64,000 bases of DNA from Culex pipiens pallens (taxonomy: Eukaryota; Arthropoda; Insecta; Diptera; Culicidae): assembly GCF_016801865.2 (NCBI RefSeq), contig NC_068939.1:179334792-179398791 (forward strand). The letters are read 5' to 3'. A program made the position numbers and the translations under genes. The notes beneath the pieces were generated by a model. The model searched no databases. It was not told the origin of the DNA and worked only from the letters and a program-made list of their open reading frames with translations. This document shows, piece after piece, positions 12,628-22,392 of this stretch; the first letter of the stretch is position 1, and each line of letters begins with the position of its first letter.

Positions 12628-12865
12628 CTGGAGCAGAAATTTCCGCATCGCTGGTCCCGTTGGACATATCCAGTCCGAGGATCCCGCTGCCGTTGCCGGT
12701 CAGTACGGCCAGATTCCGGTGGAAGGCTTCATCGCCAAAAGCAGGCGCCCCATGATCACCTTCATGTGGCTTCACGCCGGTGTGGTTCGGATCTAGCTGG
12801 AGCTGTTCCTCTAACTGGGGATGGGCATTATCCATGATTTTGCGTAGCCCCGCCGAAAGGTACAT
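12628..12865 (-). CDS. Candidate first coding exon, unidentified protein
   Basis: This is a GC-rich island on the minus strand. ATG at 12,865-12,863 opens 79 codons beginning MYLSAGLRKIMDNAHPQLEE and ending near DMSNGTSDAEISAPG. The exon stops at 12,628 before a CAG-GTGGGT donor (GT at 12,627-12,626), ending in phase 1. The translation has three N-glycosylation sequons (NHT, NGS, NGT) and no hydrophobic segment. That would suit the extracellular N-terminus of a membrane receptor, but this is inference only. The rest of the gene would lie at lower coordinates and was not found. It lies about 2 kb beyond the nucleoporin gene's 3' end and is probably a separate gene. Confidence 0.45.
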
Positions 12866-14661
12866 CCAGAAACGGGATGCAGCTGGCTTTACACTGCACT
12901 GCTAGGGGGATAGATCACTCTCACAAACGTGCTAACACTAACGAAGATTTTTTCTAGTTATTTTCTAGAACAACCATTTTTATTAAGATTTGATCACTTT
13001 TTTTGCATTTGAAGATCACTAATAATCACTACCAATAACTTGAGCATTCATCCGTAATCGTACATCCTTGACATACGGGAAGCACCTTCGAGCCGTATCC
13101 ATCTTCCGAGGCGACCTTCATTTTCCTTCAGACGACAATCAAACTTTAATGCCTGACAGCACTTTAAAAGAATCGACGGTTGACATCCCACACGCCACCT
13201 TTAATTTCACGACGGACTAATGTTACCGCGTAAAAAGCCTCCGATCAACTAACGGGTCCATGTCGGCGTTCCGGATCAGCAACCGGTGGGCACCATACGA
13301 AAAAGGAATCCGGATGAGGTGAAATTCATTTCCCGGTCATGCGCACTCGTCGCCAGCATCCACCGCCGGTTCTATGAATGGACCACAGGAGTGACGGGCA
13401 ATAGTGAATCCGGCCAGACAGTAAGGCAGGCCGACAAGATTTATTTACACCTTTGTTGCCATTGACATTGAGTTTCCTCCCAGCCGGGTTAACAACACAC
13501 CCCTCGTGGCCTATTGCTGACCAGACTAGCGTGGGCAAACTGAATAATAACTATGACTTACGCATACGGAAGCCTTATAAGTGATATAATTTGTGCTAAG
13601 TTTTATTAAAAATTAATCCCTCAAAAAATATTTCTAACTTTTTTTTTTAAATTAGCTTGTAGGTAGTTCTAATTGATCGTATTTGTCAAGAAAGTCTCAG
13701 CAGAACCAACACTTTGAACTGTTCGTAGAATGTGCCATCGATCAGTGGCTCAACTTCCGTATAATTGTTTGTAATTAAAATCACTTATGGAGTTAACAGG
13801 AAACACTTGCTCCTCTAACCTGGCACAAGCTTGGTAACACAAGCCAACAAAAGTGGATAAACGAGATTCGAGATTTTGTTTTATCAAATGCGACTCAAAC
13901 AAAAAAAAGTTCAAATCCAGGGTTCGTAATCATTCAACATTTAGAGCGAACGGTGACTGAGCGCTTCAATCGCCTTCACTGCGACCGACTCATTTTGACA
14001 GTTTTCTTTCGTTCGCATTCAAATGATTGCTGTCACCACGCAGCACTGCACGAGCAACAAATAGAGCGCAGTGCTCCGATTTCGTTCGTTTCAAATTCTT
14101 GTGCGTTCACTGACCATGACAGGCCAGCAAAGATCACGATTTGCCAACTAAAGACATGTGCAGCAATTTCCAATTTACCCGTGCGAGAAACCGATAATGG
14201 GATAAACTGTCAAAATTCCAAAACGTCACTGCGAATCTCCGGTTCGCTGCTTTTGTTCGTGTTTAAAGTTTGAAATGTTGTTGGTTGGTGCCATCCCTCT
14301 GTGTCTAAGTATTCTCAGCTGAGTCTGTCTCAACACAAGCTGTCTAGTTTACTGGTAATGAAGGACTATGCATAAATTACGTATTATTGAAACCAGAAGC
14401 CTTCTTCACTTAAAAAAAAGATGTTTGGAAGGTTGCAATTGGGTAGGTTGAATATTACCTCTTTTTTGAGTAATATTCCATAACAAATGAGTAAAAATAT
14501 GAACCTGATGAAAATTTACCAGTTCCTTATGCAATATTACACATTTTTTCACAAAATCTGTCATCATTCCCTGATGAATATTACCACATTTTTTTCTGTT
14601 TATACTGAATCAAATAGACAAAATCACTAAGAGTGTGTGAGTCAAGGCACCCAATACGTAA
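12866..14661. other. Intergenic stretch with a GC-richer block
   Basis: Bases 13,080-13,540 are richer in GC than the surrounding sequence and could hold 5' untranslated or promoter sequence for the exon at 12,628-12,865. I see no TATA box or convincing frame. The frames at 13,326-13,538 minus and 13,953-14,273 plus are unsupported. Confidence 0.3.
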
Positions 14662-14667
14662 TTTATT
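14662..14667 (-). terminator. Polyadenylation signal of the Nup62-like gene
   Basis: AATAAA on the minus strand, about 210 bases beyond the stop codon of the last Nup62-like exon. It is the first canonical signal I see downstream of that stop. Confidence 0.5.
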
Positions 14668-14877
14668 CGTAACCCCTACTTGAAAAGGACACAGTGACGG
14701 CAATCAGTGCTGAACAATGCTGCGGAGTCATTTTGCGAATGCATCCAGATTTGCGCCGACATTATCTTGGATGACAGCATCGGATAATTGTTATGTCCTG
14801 TTAAGCAGATGGGCCACAAAACCGTTCTGCTTCGGGGCCGTCCACAAAAGGGGATTAATTTGCTTTGAAGTGTCTTC

Positions 14878-15066
14878 TCACTTCGTTCCGAGAAGTTTTC
14901 CGAACAGTTCGCGCCATGACTTCCCTTGCCGGTCGCCAACCGGTCCCAGCTTACGGATTTGTTCCCCGTTGGTCGCCAACCGGCGCTCGATGGCATCCAG
15001 TTGTGACTCCAGGCCGGTCAGGATCTCGGTGTGAGCGGCCATTACGGCGACGATGGGATGGTAGTG
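14878..15066 (-). CDS. Nup62-like nucleoporin, last exon
   Basis: A long pyrimidine tract ends in the acceptor GACAG (AG at 15,068-15,067). Sixty-two codons follow in phase 0, starting HYHPIVAVMAAHTEILTGLE and ending KLLGTK, then TGA (14,880-14,878). The heptad-rich text through SQLDAIERRL corresponds to the last helix of metazoan Nup62, the segment around its QICKILNAHM region. The ending differs from vertebrate Nup62, with a basic tail containing GKSWRELFGKLL. It joins exon 15,988-16,105 in phase 0. In canonical Nup62 this region forms part of the three-protein coiled-coil bundle with Nup54 and Nup58 in the central channel of the nuclear pore. Confidence 0.7.
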   Translation of the reverse strand, partial: HYHPIVAVMAAHTEILTGLESQLDAIERRLATNGEQIRKLGPVGDRQGKSWRELFGKLLGTK

Positions 15067-15987
15067 CTGTCAGGCAGAGGAAGAGGAAGAAGGGCTCGTA
15101 AAATATACTGCAAGACCGTGACTTAAGGAGGTGAATCGCTGCGAAATCCGTTTTTTATGGCTCCGGCTGATGAGATTTGATCAGACTTTTACGCCTGCTC
15201 ATGAAATCGGGCAAAATTTAACACACCTGTGCAAAGTAATTTGGAGTCGTAGATCATCAGTGCGTCTTGCACGGCGTGAACAATTTTTTATTATCATTGA
15301 AAAAAAAGTAGCAGGCAGAGGCTACAAAGAACAATTAAAATTAATATTAGGACGTAAAAAGGCCTGAAAGAGGTGCTCTGCACTGTAGTCTACATTCAGG
15401 CTTATTCTTGAGAGTGAAAAGAGACTACAAGATGGCGTTAGTGTTTCCAGCCAGGTTTTTAAGTACATTTTTTTTGTTCGAGACGTCGTTCTGTTGTCTT
15501 TGCTGTCAACTTTACCAATGACAATAACTTGATCAGAAAATCCGTTGTCAAAACAAAGATGTTTGAATATTTTTCGCATTTTTGTAGGGATAAAATTAAA
15601 ATGAATAATCCAAAATTGCTTCTTTAAACAAACAAAGTTTCAACCAGGTCAACAATTCTTAAAGGTAAGCTTTAAGCTTCTTTTTCCACAAATAAAGCGA
15701 ATTTGCTCAATCATTTGGAAATATGCAGGCACCCAAAAATAATTTAAAGCAAAAGGGGTCAAACATAACCTATATCTGGCATAGTCATCGAATACCCCTC
15801 AAAAAGCTTTCAATTGTTCACATTTAAACGGTAATCAAACCGGACAGTCCAGACGATCCCTTCCACGGACTCTTTGTCAAACCCAAACAAGAACGGGAAA
15901 ATCGCATCTCTCTTCAGGCCAATAAACCTAATTCCAATTAATTCATCAGAACCAAAAGCATGGTTGCGAAGACAGAACCAATTTTAC

Positions 15988-16105
15988 CTTTTCGCAAGTT
16001 CGCCGGAAATCGTCCAGCTCCGAGCGCAACCGGTCGACACTTGGCTGCCAGTCACGTGCCATCGAGTGGTCCATCCGGTGGGCAACCTCCGTCAACAGAC
16101 GGTAG
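15988..16105 (-). CDS. Nup62-like nucleoporin, third visible exon
   Basis: The acceptor CACCAG (AG at 16,107-16,106) has a CTAAT branch-type motif upstream. One base completes the codon left by the previous exon and 39 codons follow, YRLLTEVAHRMDHSMARDWQ to DDFRRTCEK. The donor is AAG-GTAAAA at 15,987. The text aligns with the Nup62 helix around TYKLAENIDAQLKRM, the same spacing before the last helix as in the family. Its phase (2 in, 0 out) fits both neighbours, which is strong evidence that these are real exons rather than chance frames. Confidence 0.7.
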
Positions 16106-16572
16106 CTGGTGATGATTGGTTTCCGTGGTTTGGTTTTTTTATTAGATAAGAGAGGGGGAATAAAGGAGGATGAATGAAGTAGTGGGTTTTGTGGAGTTTC
16201 ATTAACGTCTCACAGCAATGCATAAGCAATGGTGAAATACTAAAAAATAGGGCACTGGTTTCCTGTATTGAATATTGAAATGAGACCTCGAAAAAACAAA
16301 TCCTTAAAGAACCAATCAATCAACGAAGAAACTTTTCTGGCACGAAAGCAAACACAAAGTATAAAATCGCAAAACCCATCCTTTATCATGGGTAAACAGG
16401 CAGCCCAACATTTGAAAAGGGTATGACGGCTCAGTTTTTGCCTAAAATCAAACTAAATTAAGCTACTGTTGCTGAACTCAAAACACGACCTACCAAACTT
16501 CCTATACGTCCTCATCGGAAGTTGTTCCTGCTGCCGGCGGACAAAAAAGAAAAAGTTCACAAGAGTACTTAC

Positions 16573-16796
16573 AAGTTGTTCCGTTCAGCGAACACATTCC
16601 GGCAACAGTTTCGCTGCGATGAGTTTGATGAACTTGCTGAGGCCGCTGACGACGACGGCAGTTCCTGTGGGCATCGCTCCAGGGCGCTTATTGATTGGGC
16701 CATCTCGTCCAGCACGAGGCCAACGGTGCGTACCGAATCTTCCAGCACAGATTGCTCCCGCAGGGCGACCTCCAGTTGCCACGGCAAAAGATTTAT
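16573..16796 (-). CDS. Nup62-like nucleoporin, second visible exon
   Basis: The acceptor is TTCCCGCAG (AG at 16,798-16,797). Seventy-four codons plus two bases follow, beginning INLLPWQLEVALREQSVLED and including VRTVGLVLDEMAQSISALER. They end in a serine-rich linker and NNF split by the donor TT-GTAAGT at 16,572. This corresponds to the second half of the Nsp1_C domain, the family's QKELEDLLSPLEE segment. The intron separating it from the previous exon is only 46 bases (16,842-16,797), with a GTGAGT donor. Removing it gives the family's usual spacing, whereas read-through would insert a proline-rich stretch foreign to the coiled coil. The GC-rich plus-strand frames here are shadows. Confidence 0.7.
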
Positions 16797-16842
16797 CTGC
16801 GGGAACGAGCAAGGCAAGGGGGTGGGGACGATAATTACTCAC

Positions 16843-17069
16843 CAGAAGCGCAAAAGGCTGAAACTGCTGTACCATGTCACAATTTTGGTGTACTTTGGCA
16901 TCCCACTGATTGACGGCTGCCGACTGGGTGCTGAAGACCGGCTCGAGATCCTCTCCGAGCAGCGTCAGCATCAAGTCGGCAAAATTTTCCAAATCGTTGA
17001 AGTTCATGCTGTCGGAATTTTGACTAGACCAGAGCAAAATTTGATCTCTTAGAAGCTCGAGTGGCGAAC
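16843..17069 (-). CDS. Nup62-like nucleoporin, first visible exon (Nsp1_C start)
   Basis: The coding text includes MNFNDLENFADLMLTLLGED followed by EPVFSTQSAAVNQWDAKVHQ. The pattern F-x-x-Q-(8)-W-D is the hallmark of the Nup62/Nsp1 C-terminal domain (family consensus FLxQAxxVNAWD). It ends at CTG-GTGAGT (GT at 16,842-16,841) in phase 0. The 5' boundary is uncertain. Acceptors fit at 17,069 (CACTCAG) or 17,023 (GGTCTAG), and the frame also stays open to an ATG at 17,142. No FG-repeat region, which normally makes up the N-terminal half of Nup62, is visible upstream, so the N-terminus either lies outside the recognisable sequence or is missing. The protein is much more diverged than expected for the conserved single-copy Nup62 and may be a fast-evolving paralogue. 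Confidence 0.65.
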
Positions 17070-17142
17070 CTGAGTGACACAGAAACTGGTTGCTATGAAA
17101 ACGCTTGAAAGCTCCAGAAATCGAGTTACCATGCTTCTCCAT

Positions 17143-17819
17143 CGAAATAATATATTTTGGTACATTTTAATGGAGCCGCGTGGTAATCTAATTTTCGATG
17201 CAAGTAACCACAGTCGGAATCCGCTCACGGAGGTTGTTTGACCGCCATATTGGCCACCATCTTGGATTGCAATAAGAGTGGTTGAAATTTGACTTTTTAC
17301 CGCCCATATTTAGAATCTCGAACATGAGTTCGATTGGACGACAACTCGAGCATCCCAGACCAAAAACTTTTGTTTACGATTTTGTATGGTGGTAGCATTT
17401 TTACAAATAAGCCATTTTTGTGATTGTTGTCAAGAGCATAAACACCTTAGCAAACACCTTAGCAAACTTTTTGCGCTAAAGTCAATCAATAAGCAAATAA
17501 TGAGCAATTCTCCAACAAAGCCAGAAATGAATTTCATTTGTATTTTCTGATTTGATCAAAATTTGTCTCAAATTTTGTAAGGGGCATTTCTATGACCAAA
17601 GAAGCCATTTTGTGACATCCATACAACCACACAAAGTTCCATACAGAGTTGTAGGTATTGGTGATAAGTATTTGAAAAATCTAAAACAATGTTTCGAAAA
17701 CTGTATTTTTTATGTGTTTTAGGGGACAAACATTTCAAAAGTGCAGAATATTCAATATTACTCCATTTTGACTTATGGATTGAACTAAATCTTCTTGCAC
17801 AATCTCAATTCAATTTTCA
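17143..17819. other. No gene seen
   Basis: AT-rich sequence upstream of the Nup62-like exons on their strand. I looked for FG-repeat coding text here and saw none. Confidence 0.4.
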
Positions 17820-18271
17820 TCAACTTTGATAAAAAAAAATGTCAAATATTTTAATATTTCTATTGGCAGGAAGGGGTTACATACTTTTTATTCAAATGGT
17901 ATAACATTAATTATGATGAGTTTACCAAAATTAAATATTAAATTTTCATTCCATAATATAGTAACTTGTGTTGCCCAACAAATGACCAAGATATATTTAA
18001 AGTTTAGAGTTAAGATTATCCGAAATAACCTTGTGATGAGAATTTCAGAAGAGTCGGTTAGTCCAATAAGAACAGTTAATTAATTGAAGTAATTAAATCA
18101 AACACATTTCTTGCATTTGATTATTTTTTCCAATACATTTTCAAGGCTTTGTTGCCAAAGAGTGTAAAAAATGTATACTTCAGCTTAAATTTCGGGAAAT
18201 GGGATATATTTTTCACGGAAAACCCTGGGAATTCTCCGAATTTTTCCCCGGGACGAGAAATTGGACGCCAT
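17820..18271 (-). mobile_element. Diverged copy of TIR family R3
   Basis: The end at 18,225-18,271 (TCCCCGGGACGAGAAATTGG then ACGC) is the inverse of the R3 left terminus at 21,802 and 63,460. Bases 18,140-18,225 continue the homology in inverse orientation. The inner boundary near 17,820 is a guess. Confidence 0.55.
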
Positions 18272-18483
18272 AGTCATATTTTGATTCCAAAAAATGAAAC
18301 TTCAATAATGGCTTTACACAATTTAAAAAAAAAATCTAGGAATGGTTCAGGTTTGAATCCTAATCTAAATATTCAGCATTGAAATTCGAACCCACTGGTT
18401 CCGAGCTTCCGAGTAGTTACGTCCAAATTGCAAAATTTTACTATTCATTTTTTTTTTCAAGTGTTTTGAAAAAAAGCTTGCTA

Positions 18484-18758
18484 CCGGGCAGGTGGGAATA
18501 ACAGAGATATGTAATACCATTTCAATAATAAATCGGCAATTATCCCACAAACTGTTATAGAATTTTCTTTTGGAAAACGATCCATGAATAATAGTTTGAT
18601 AACAAGTTATGCTATCATAACTAAGTTTGCAATAAAATCTTTTTGTCTCGTCGATTTTGTAATAACCAATTGTGTTATCATAACAAAGATTGTTATTGAT
18701 TGAAGTTTTTCAATAAAATCTAATACCATTTTATGTTATTTGGATCATGTTTTGGTTT
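18484..18758. mobile_element. Partial MITE with ATAACA-rich interior
   Basis: It starts CCGGGCAGGTGGGAATAAC, related to the termini of the neighbouring complete element, then carries GTTAT/ATAAC-rich text. No right terminus appears before the next element begins at 18,759. Confidence 0.55.
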
Positions 18759-19225
18759 CCAGGGCAGACGGTTATAACAAAATTCATGCCATTTCAATAA
18801 CAAATACTGGTAAAATAACAAAAAGTGTTACGCAATCTTCTTGAAAAATCCATAATTGCATAAGAGTTTAATAACAGTTTATGTTATCATAACAACATTT
18901 GTTATTGGTCTGATATTGGTTGAAAGCCAAATCAACATGGGAATAACATTTTTTGTAATGGAAGTATAACTCCAACTGTTATTAGGATGATCGGATTAGT
19001 TGTTAAAATAACAAAAAATAATAACAAATGTTTGTTCGAAGAATAACTAAAAATGATATTAGCGAATAATTTGATTTTTTACAATAACATTACAATAACA
19101 ATTCAATAACAAAAAAATCATAGCGACGAATAACAAATCTTGTTATAAATAACATAAAATGTTATTGGCCTAGTATTTTCAAATATCAAAAAATGTTATT
19201 CCCAAGTTATTTCCGTCTGCTCGGG
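18759..19225. mobile_element. 467-bp MITE with ATAACA-rich interior
   Basis: The left TIR CCAGGGCAGACGGTTATAAC is matched in inverse at the right end (GTTATTTCCGTCTGCTCGGG). The interior is saturated with short inverted ATAACA/TGTTAT motifs. A target duplication was not resolved, because the left flank is another copy of the family. Confidence 0.7.
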
Positions 19226-19809
19226 TTGTTGTAATAAAAGAATGTTCTCAGCTGCTTGCCAAACATATTTTCAAAAAAAACTTCAACGATCCCGGGTCTT
19301 TTGTGGGTCTTTTTCTAGGCGTCCGAAGGTTATGTGTGGTGAGTTACCCAAAACCTCTTTTACGCAAACTTTTTTTGTGCAACGCATATTTTTTGTGTAC
19401 TTTTTTTCTGAATATTCCTCAATTTAATATCTTTTATACACCAATAATTTTTTTCCGAAGACTTCAAACGGATCAAAAAAAATGACCATTTGTGTGTGTG
19501 TGCAACCAACCAAACGGGACCACGTGGTCGCTTCTTACAAATTGAGTTGTTTCCATGTATTTTTAGATCTACATTCTATACATGCAAATAACTCGCATAG
19601 GCATTTGCAAGGTGTTAGCTCTGCCGAGCTTCGGTGACCCATTTCTACGCTGGCTAGCCGAGCGCGAGGTACTTCAGCTTTATCGACAAGCCCCGCCCTG
19701 AAGAACGTTTGGACCAATCGGATTCAAACGTTATTTAGAACTTCCGAACCCTCAAATGGACAAGGACCCAGCGCGTATATAGTTGATAGTAACAGTATTC
19801 CTAATTCCA
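19226..19809. other. No gene seen
   Basis: AT-rich text with a short TG run near 19,492-19,502. No recognised feature. Confidence 0.35.
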
Positions 19810-20018
19810 GTCGCGAAGGCATAGTGGTTAGCATTTTTGCTTACCAATCCAAAGGGCGGGGGATCGAACCCCAACTCGAGCGACTTTGATTTTTCGTTCA
19901 TGTTCAGAGTTTCAAGATTTATATTTCCTATACTTTCTCGTTGGGAGCAGATGGGAATCGAACCCAGGACCATTCGCTTACAAAGCGAACACCGTGACCA
20001 GTTAGCCACGGCCGCTCC
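19810..20018 (-). mobile_element. tRNA-derived SINE with a second, antisense tRNA-like module
   Basis: On the minus strand, 20,018-19,943 folds as a complete tRNA cloverleaf. It has a GGAGCGG/CTGCTCC acceptor stem, a D arm, a TTCGC-GCGAA anticodon stem with TGT (threonine-type; complement at 19,980-19,982) and the B box GGGTTCGATTCCC. About 60 bases further on, the plus strand at 19,810-19,883 is also tRNA-like, with A-box-like GGCATAGTGGTTAGCA, GGGGATCGAACCCC and GTCGC/GCGAC ends. The pair suggests a SINE with a tRNA head and an antisense tRNA-like tail rather than two functional tRNA genes. A functional tRNA-Thr cannot be fully excluded for the first module. Confidence 0.6.
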
Positions 20019-21801
20019 GTATCAAAAAAAAAAGACCATTTTTCTGTAAAAAGCAGCAATACAAAAAAAAACAACCCATTTCTCTGTTAATTTTTCAATC
20101 ACGTTTTTAATCATTCCGCTAACGAAATTTAATTGCACTTTAATTCTTTCTTTCCAATTAGGACATTTTTCTAATTCTACAATCACAAAACGCAATTATA
20201 ATTCCTGTTGGCAATGCGCATAATTTCGCTCCCGGTTCTAAGTATCCACTCATTCTGGCAGCAGCCCCGAAAAGGTACAAATATTCCGACGTTTCTCTTC
20301 ATTATTCATTATGCAATCAAAACTCGCACTCGATCCGGCTTCACTGCTAGGTTACAATTTACCCATTTTTTGCCCCGTCTAATTTATCACACATGTAGAG
20401 CGCAGAAAAACGTACCTTTTCGTTCATTTAGTATTTATTACAAGCACACTGTTTCGTTTGAAATTTGGCAGAGTATTGCTGGGAAAAAATCTGTTTGAGT
20501 TGGACAAAGCACATAATGCGTACAACAAGAGCAAATGTTGAATTAAAAATCAAACTTTTTTCGCTTGTTCACGAGTTGATACCCTTTTCGTGGAGCATAA
20601 TTTGCGATACAATTGATTCATTTCTCTTTCAACGAAATAAATGTAAAATTGCAATCAGAGCTATACAATTTGATTTAAATTGAAAAAAGTAAAGGCATAC
20701 CTTGAGGGATGACAAGTCTCTGGGCGTAAAAGAGTAAATCACAAAATGCTCTCAACAAAAAGATGGTTTCCTGGATAAGCAAATTCTCCCGTTTTTCCCC
20801 GAAGCCACATTCAATCCCTCTAGTGTTTATCAAACACAAATGCTTGCTTTCCCCCATTTTATAAACATTTCGATAGGCCATTAGATAACACCTATACGAC
20901 TTGCTAAATGTCTAAACTGGTTCCATTCCCCAAAGAGTGTGGGTATTTCTGGGGTAACTTCTGCTGTAGGTTTTCCCAACAATATATTAATCGAATCCCA
21001 ACACAAACAGCATCCTGTCACGTTTTCTGGTCCATCCTCTGACGAGGACTTTGCACGCCGCCTGAGCAAAACGGATCGAACTGCGACATTCCTCCTACGC
21101 TCCTATTCGGCATGTGCCATCCTGTGGGACGAGAACCGGGGACCAGGTCAAAGCTCAAGGCAAACGAAACCCTCAAGTGTGTGACGACGAGGTTGGGTGG
21201 CAACATTGCCGAAACCACTCAGTGTGTCATAATTGGGATTCCATGGGACTGTGCTGGGTATCGACCGCCCCCCAAATGGACGAAGAAGCGTTTTCGAATG
21301 CTGCACAAAGTTCGATCAATGTGTTGCTTCATATTATGCTAATGTGACTTTTATTCAAGTTATGCCGCAATTTTCGAGTTATTTGTGAAGTGAGACAATA
21401 ACACTAGTCCATCGAATTTCCATCCGATTAACCTAAGAAACAAAAGTGAATTTGTGGATAGTTGGTTTCACGATTTTCGCCGTTAATCGGCAATGAAATC
21501 ATGAATCGCTGGCAAACTTTCTTCGCCCGCGCAAGAGAGAGGAGGCGAAACTCGTAGAAGAAAATTGGCCCCGTACTGTTCCGAGAAAATCAATCAGTAG
21601 AAGACTTTTTGTGAATCTCACTGATAGCACTTAAGCAACGAATGACTTCAAAAGTTAAAGCCTCCTAAAATAATCAGACAAACAGCACAACTTAAATTAA
21701 TTTATTTTCGTCTTAAGGGGATGAATTTACACTTATGTCAATAGTTCCCGTTTGAAGATACAAAAATAGTGTAGCAAAAATCGTGGTGAAACAGCTCTAG
21801 T
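20019..21801. other. Unassigned, with a GC-richer block at 20,881-21,345
   Basis: Overlapping frames on both strands fall in a GC-richer block (20,881-21,345). None has domains I recognise, and I see no acceptor/donor pair that fits one. It may be an exon, a regulatory block or an old repeat. The rest is AT-rich without structure. Confidence 0.3.
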
Positions 21802-22392
21802 TAGAGCGTCCAATTTCCAGTCCCGCGAAAAAATTTCCTGGGAATTCCCGGGCTTTCCTAGAAAAAAATATTTCCCGTTTCCCGGGAAATTTGTAAATTC
21901 CCGAAAAATAAGCGGAAGTATACATTTTGCTACCTTTTTGGCACCAATGTTTTGAAATTAATTATACAAAAATACTTATAAGAGAACCTGATTTGATTGT
22001 ATTCATTTCAATCTACTGTTAATATTGAACTAATCGGCTGGTCTGTAAATTGCATGTCAAGGTTTAATTCAGATATTTTTTTCTGAAACATTCTTAACTT
22101 CTTGTATTTTGGCAACAAAAATTACGCTAGTGTGGAATGCATATCAACTTTTTTTATATTCGATTTAAAGGAATTTGAAAATATGATATTCACCTATTTT
22201 GGCCAAGATCAAAACTTAGTTTTGTTTAAGATTTTTGTTTACCTTAACCAAATTAAATGGAAATTAAAATGATATAATTATTTTTTTCAAGAAGATCTTC
22301 TTTAAAAGTATTCGAGAAATTCCTGTTTGACGTAATAAATTTATGAAGCACGTGAGCTACCAAGGGCGTAAGAGGGTTCAATATGAAAAACG

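Noticed and set aside
14430..14600. Small inverted repeat with GAATATTACC motifs
   Set aside because: The pairing is short and imperfect, and no target duplication could be read.
19943..20018. Functional tRNA-Thr(TGT) gene
   Set aside because: The cloverleaf is good, but a second antisense tRNA-like module lies in the same 210-bp unit, which points to a SINE. I did not find a clear Pol III terminator directly after the 3' end.
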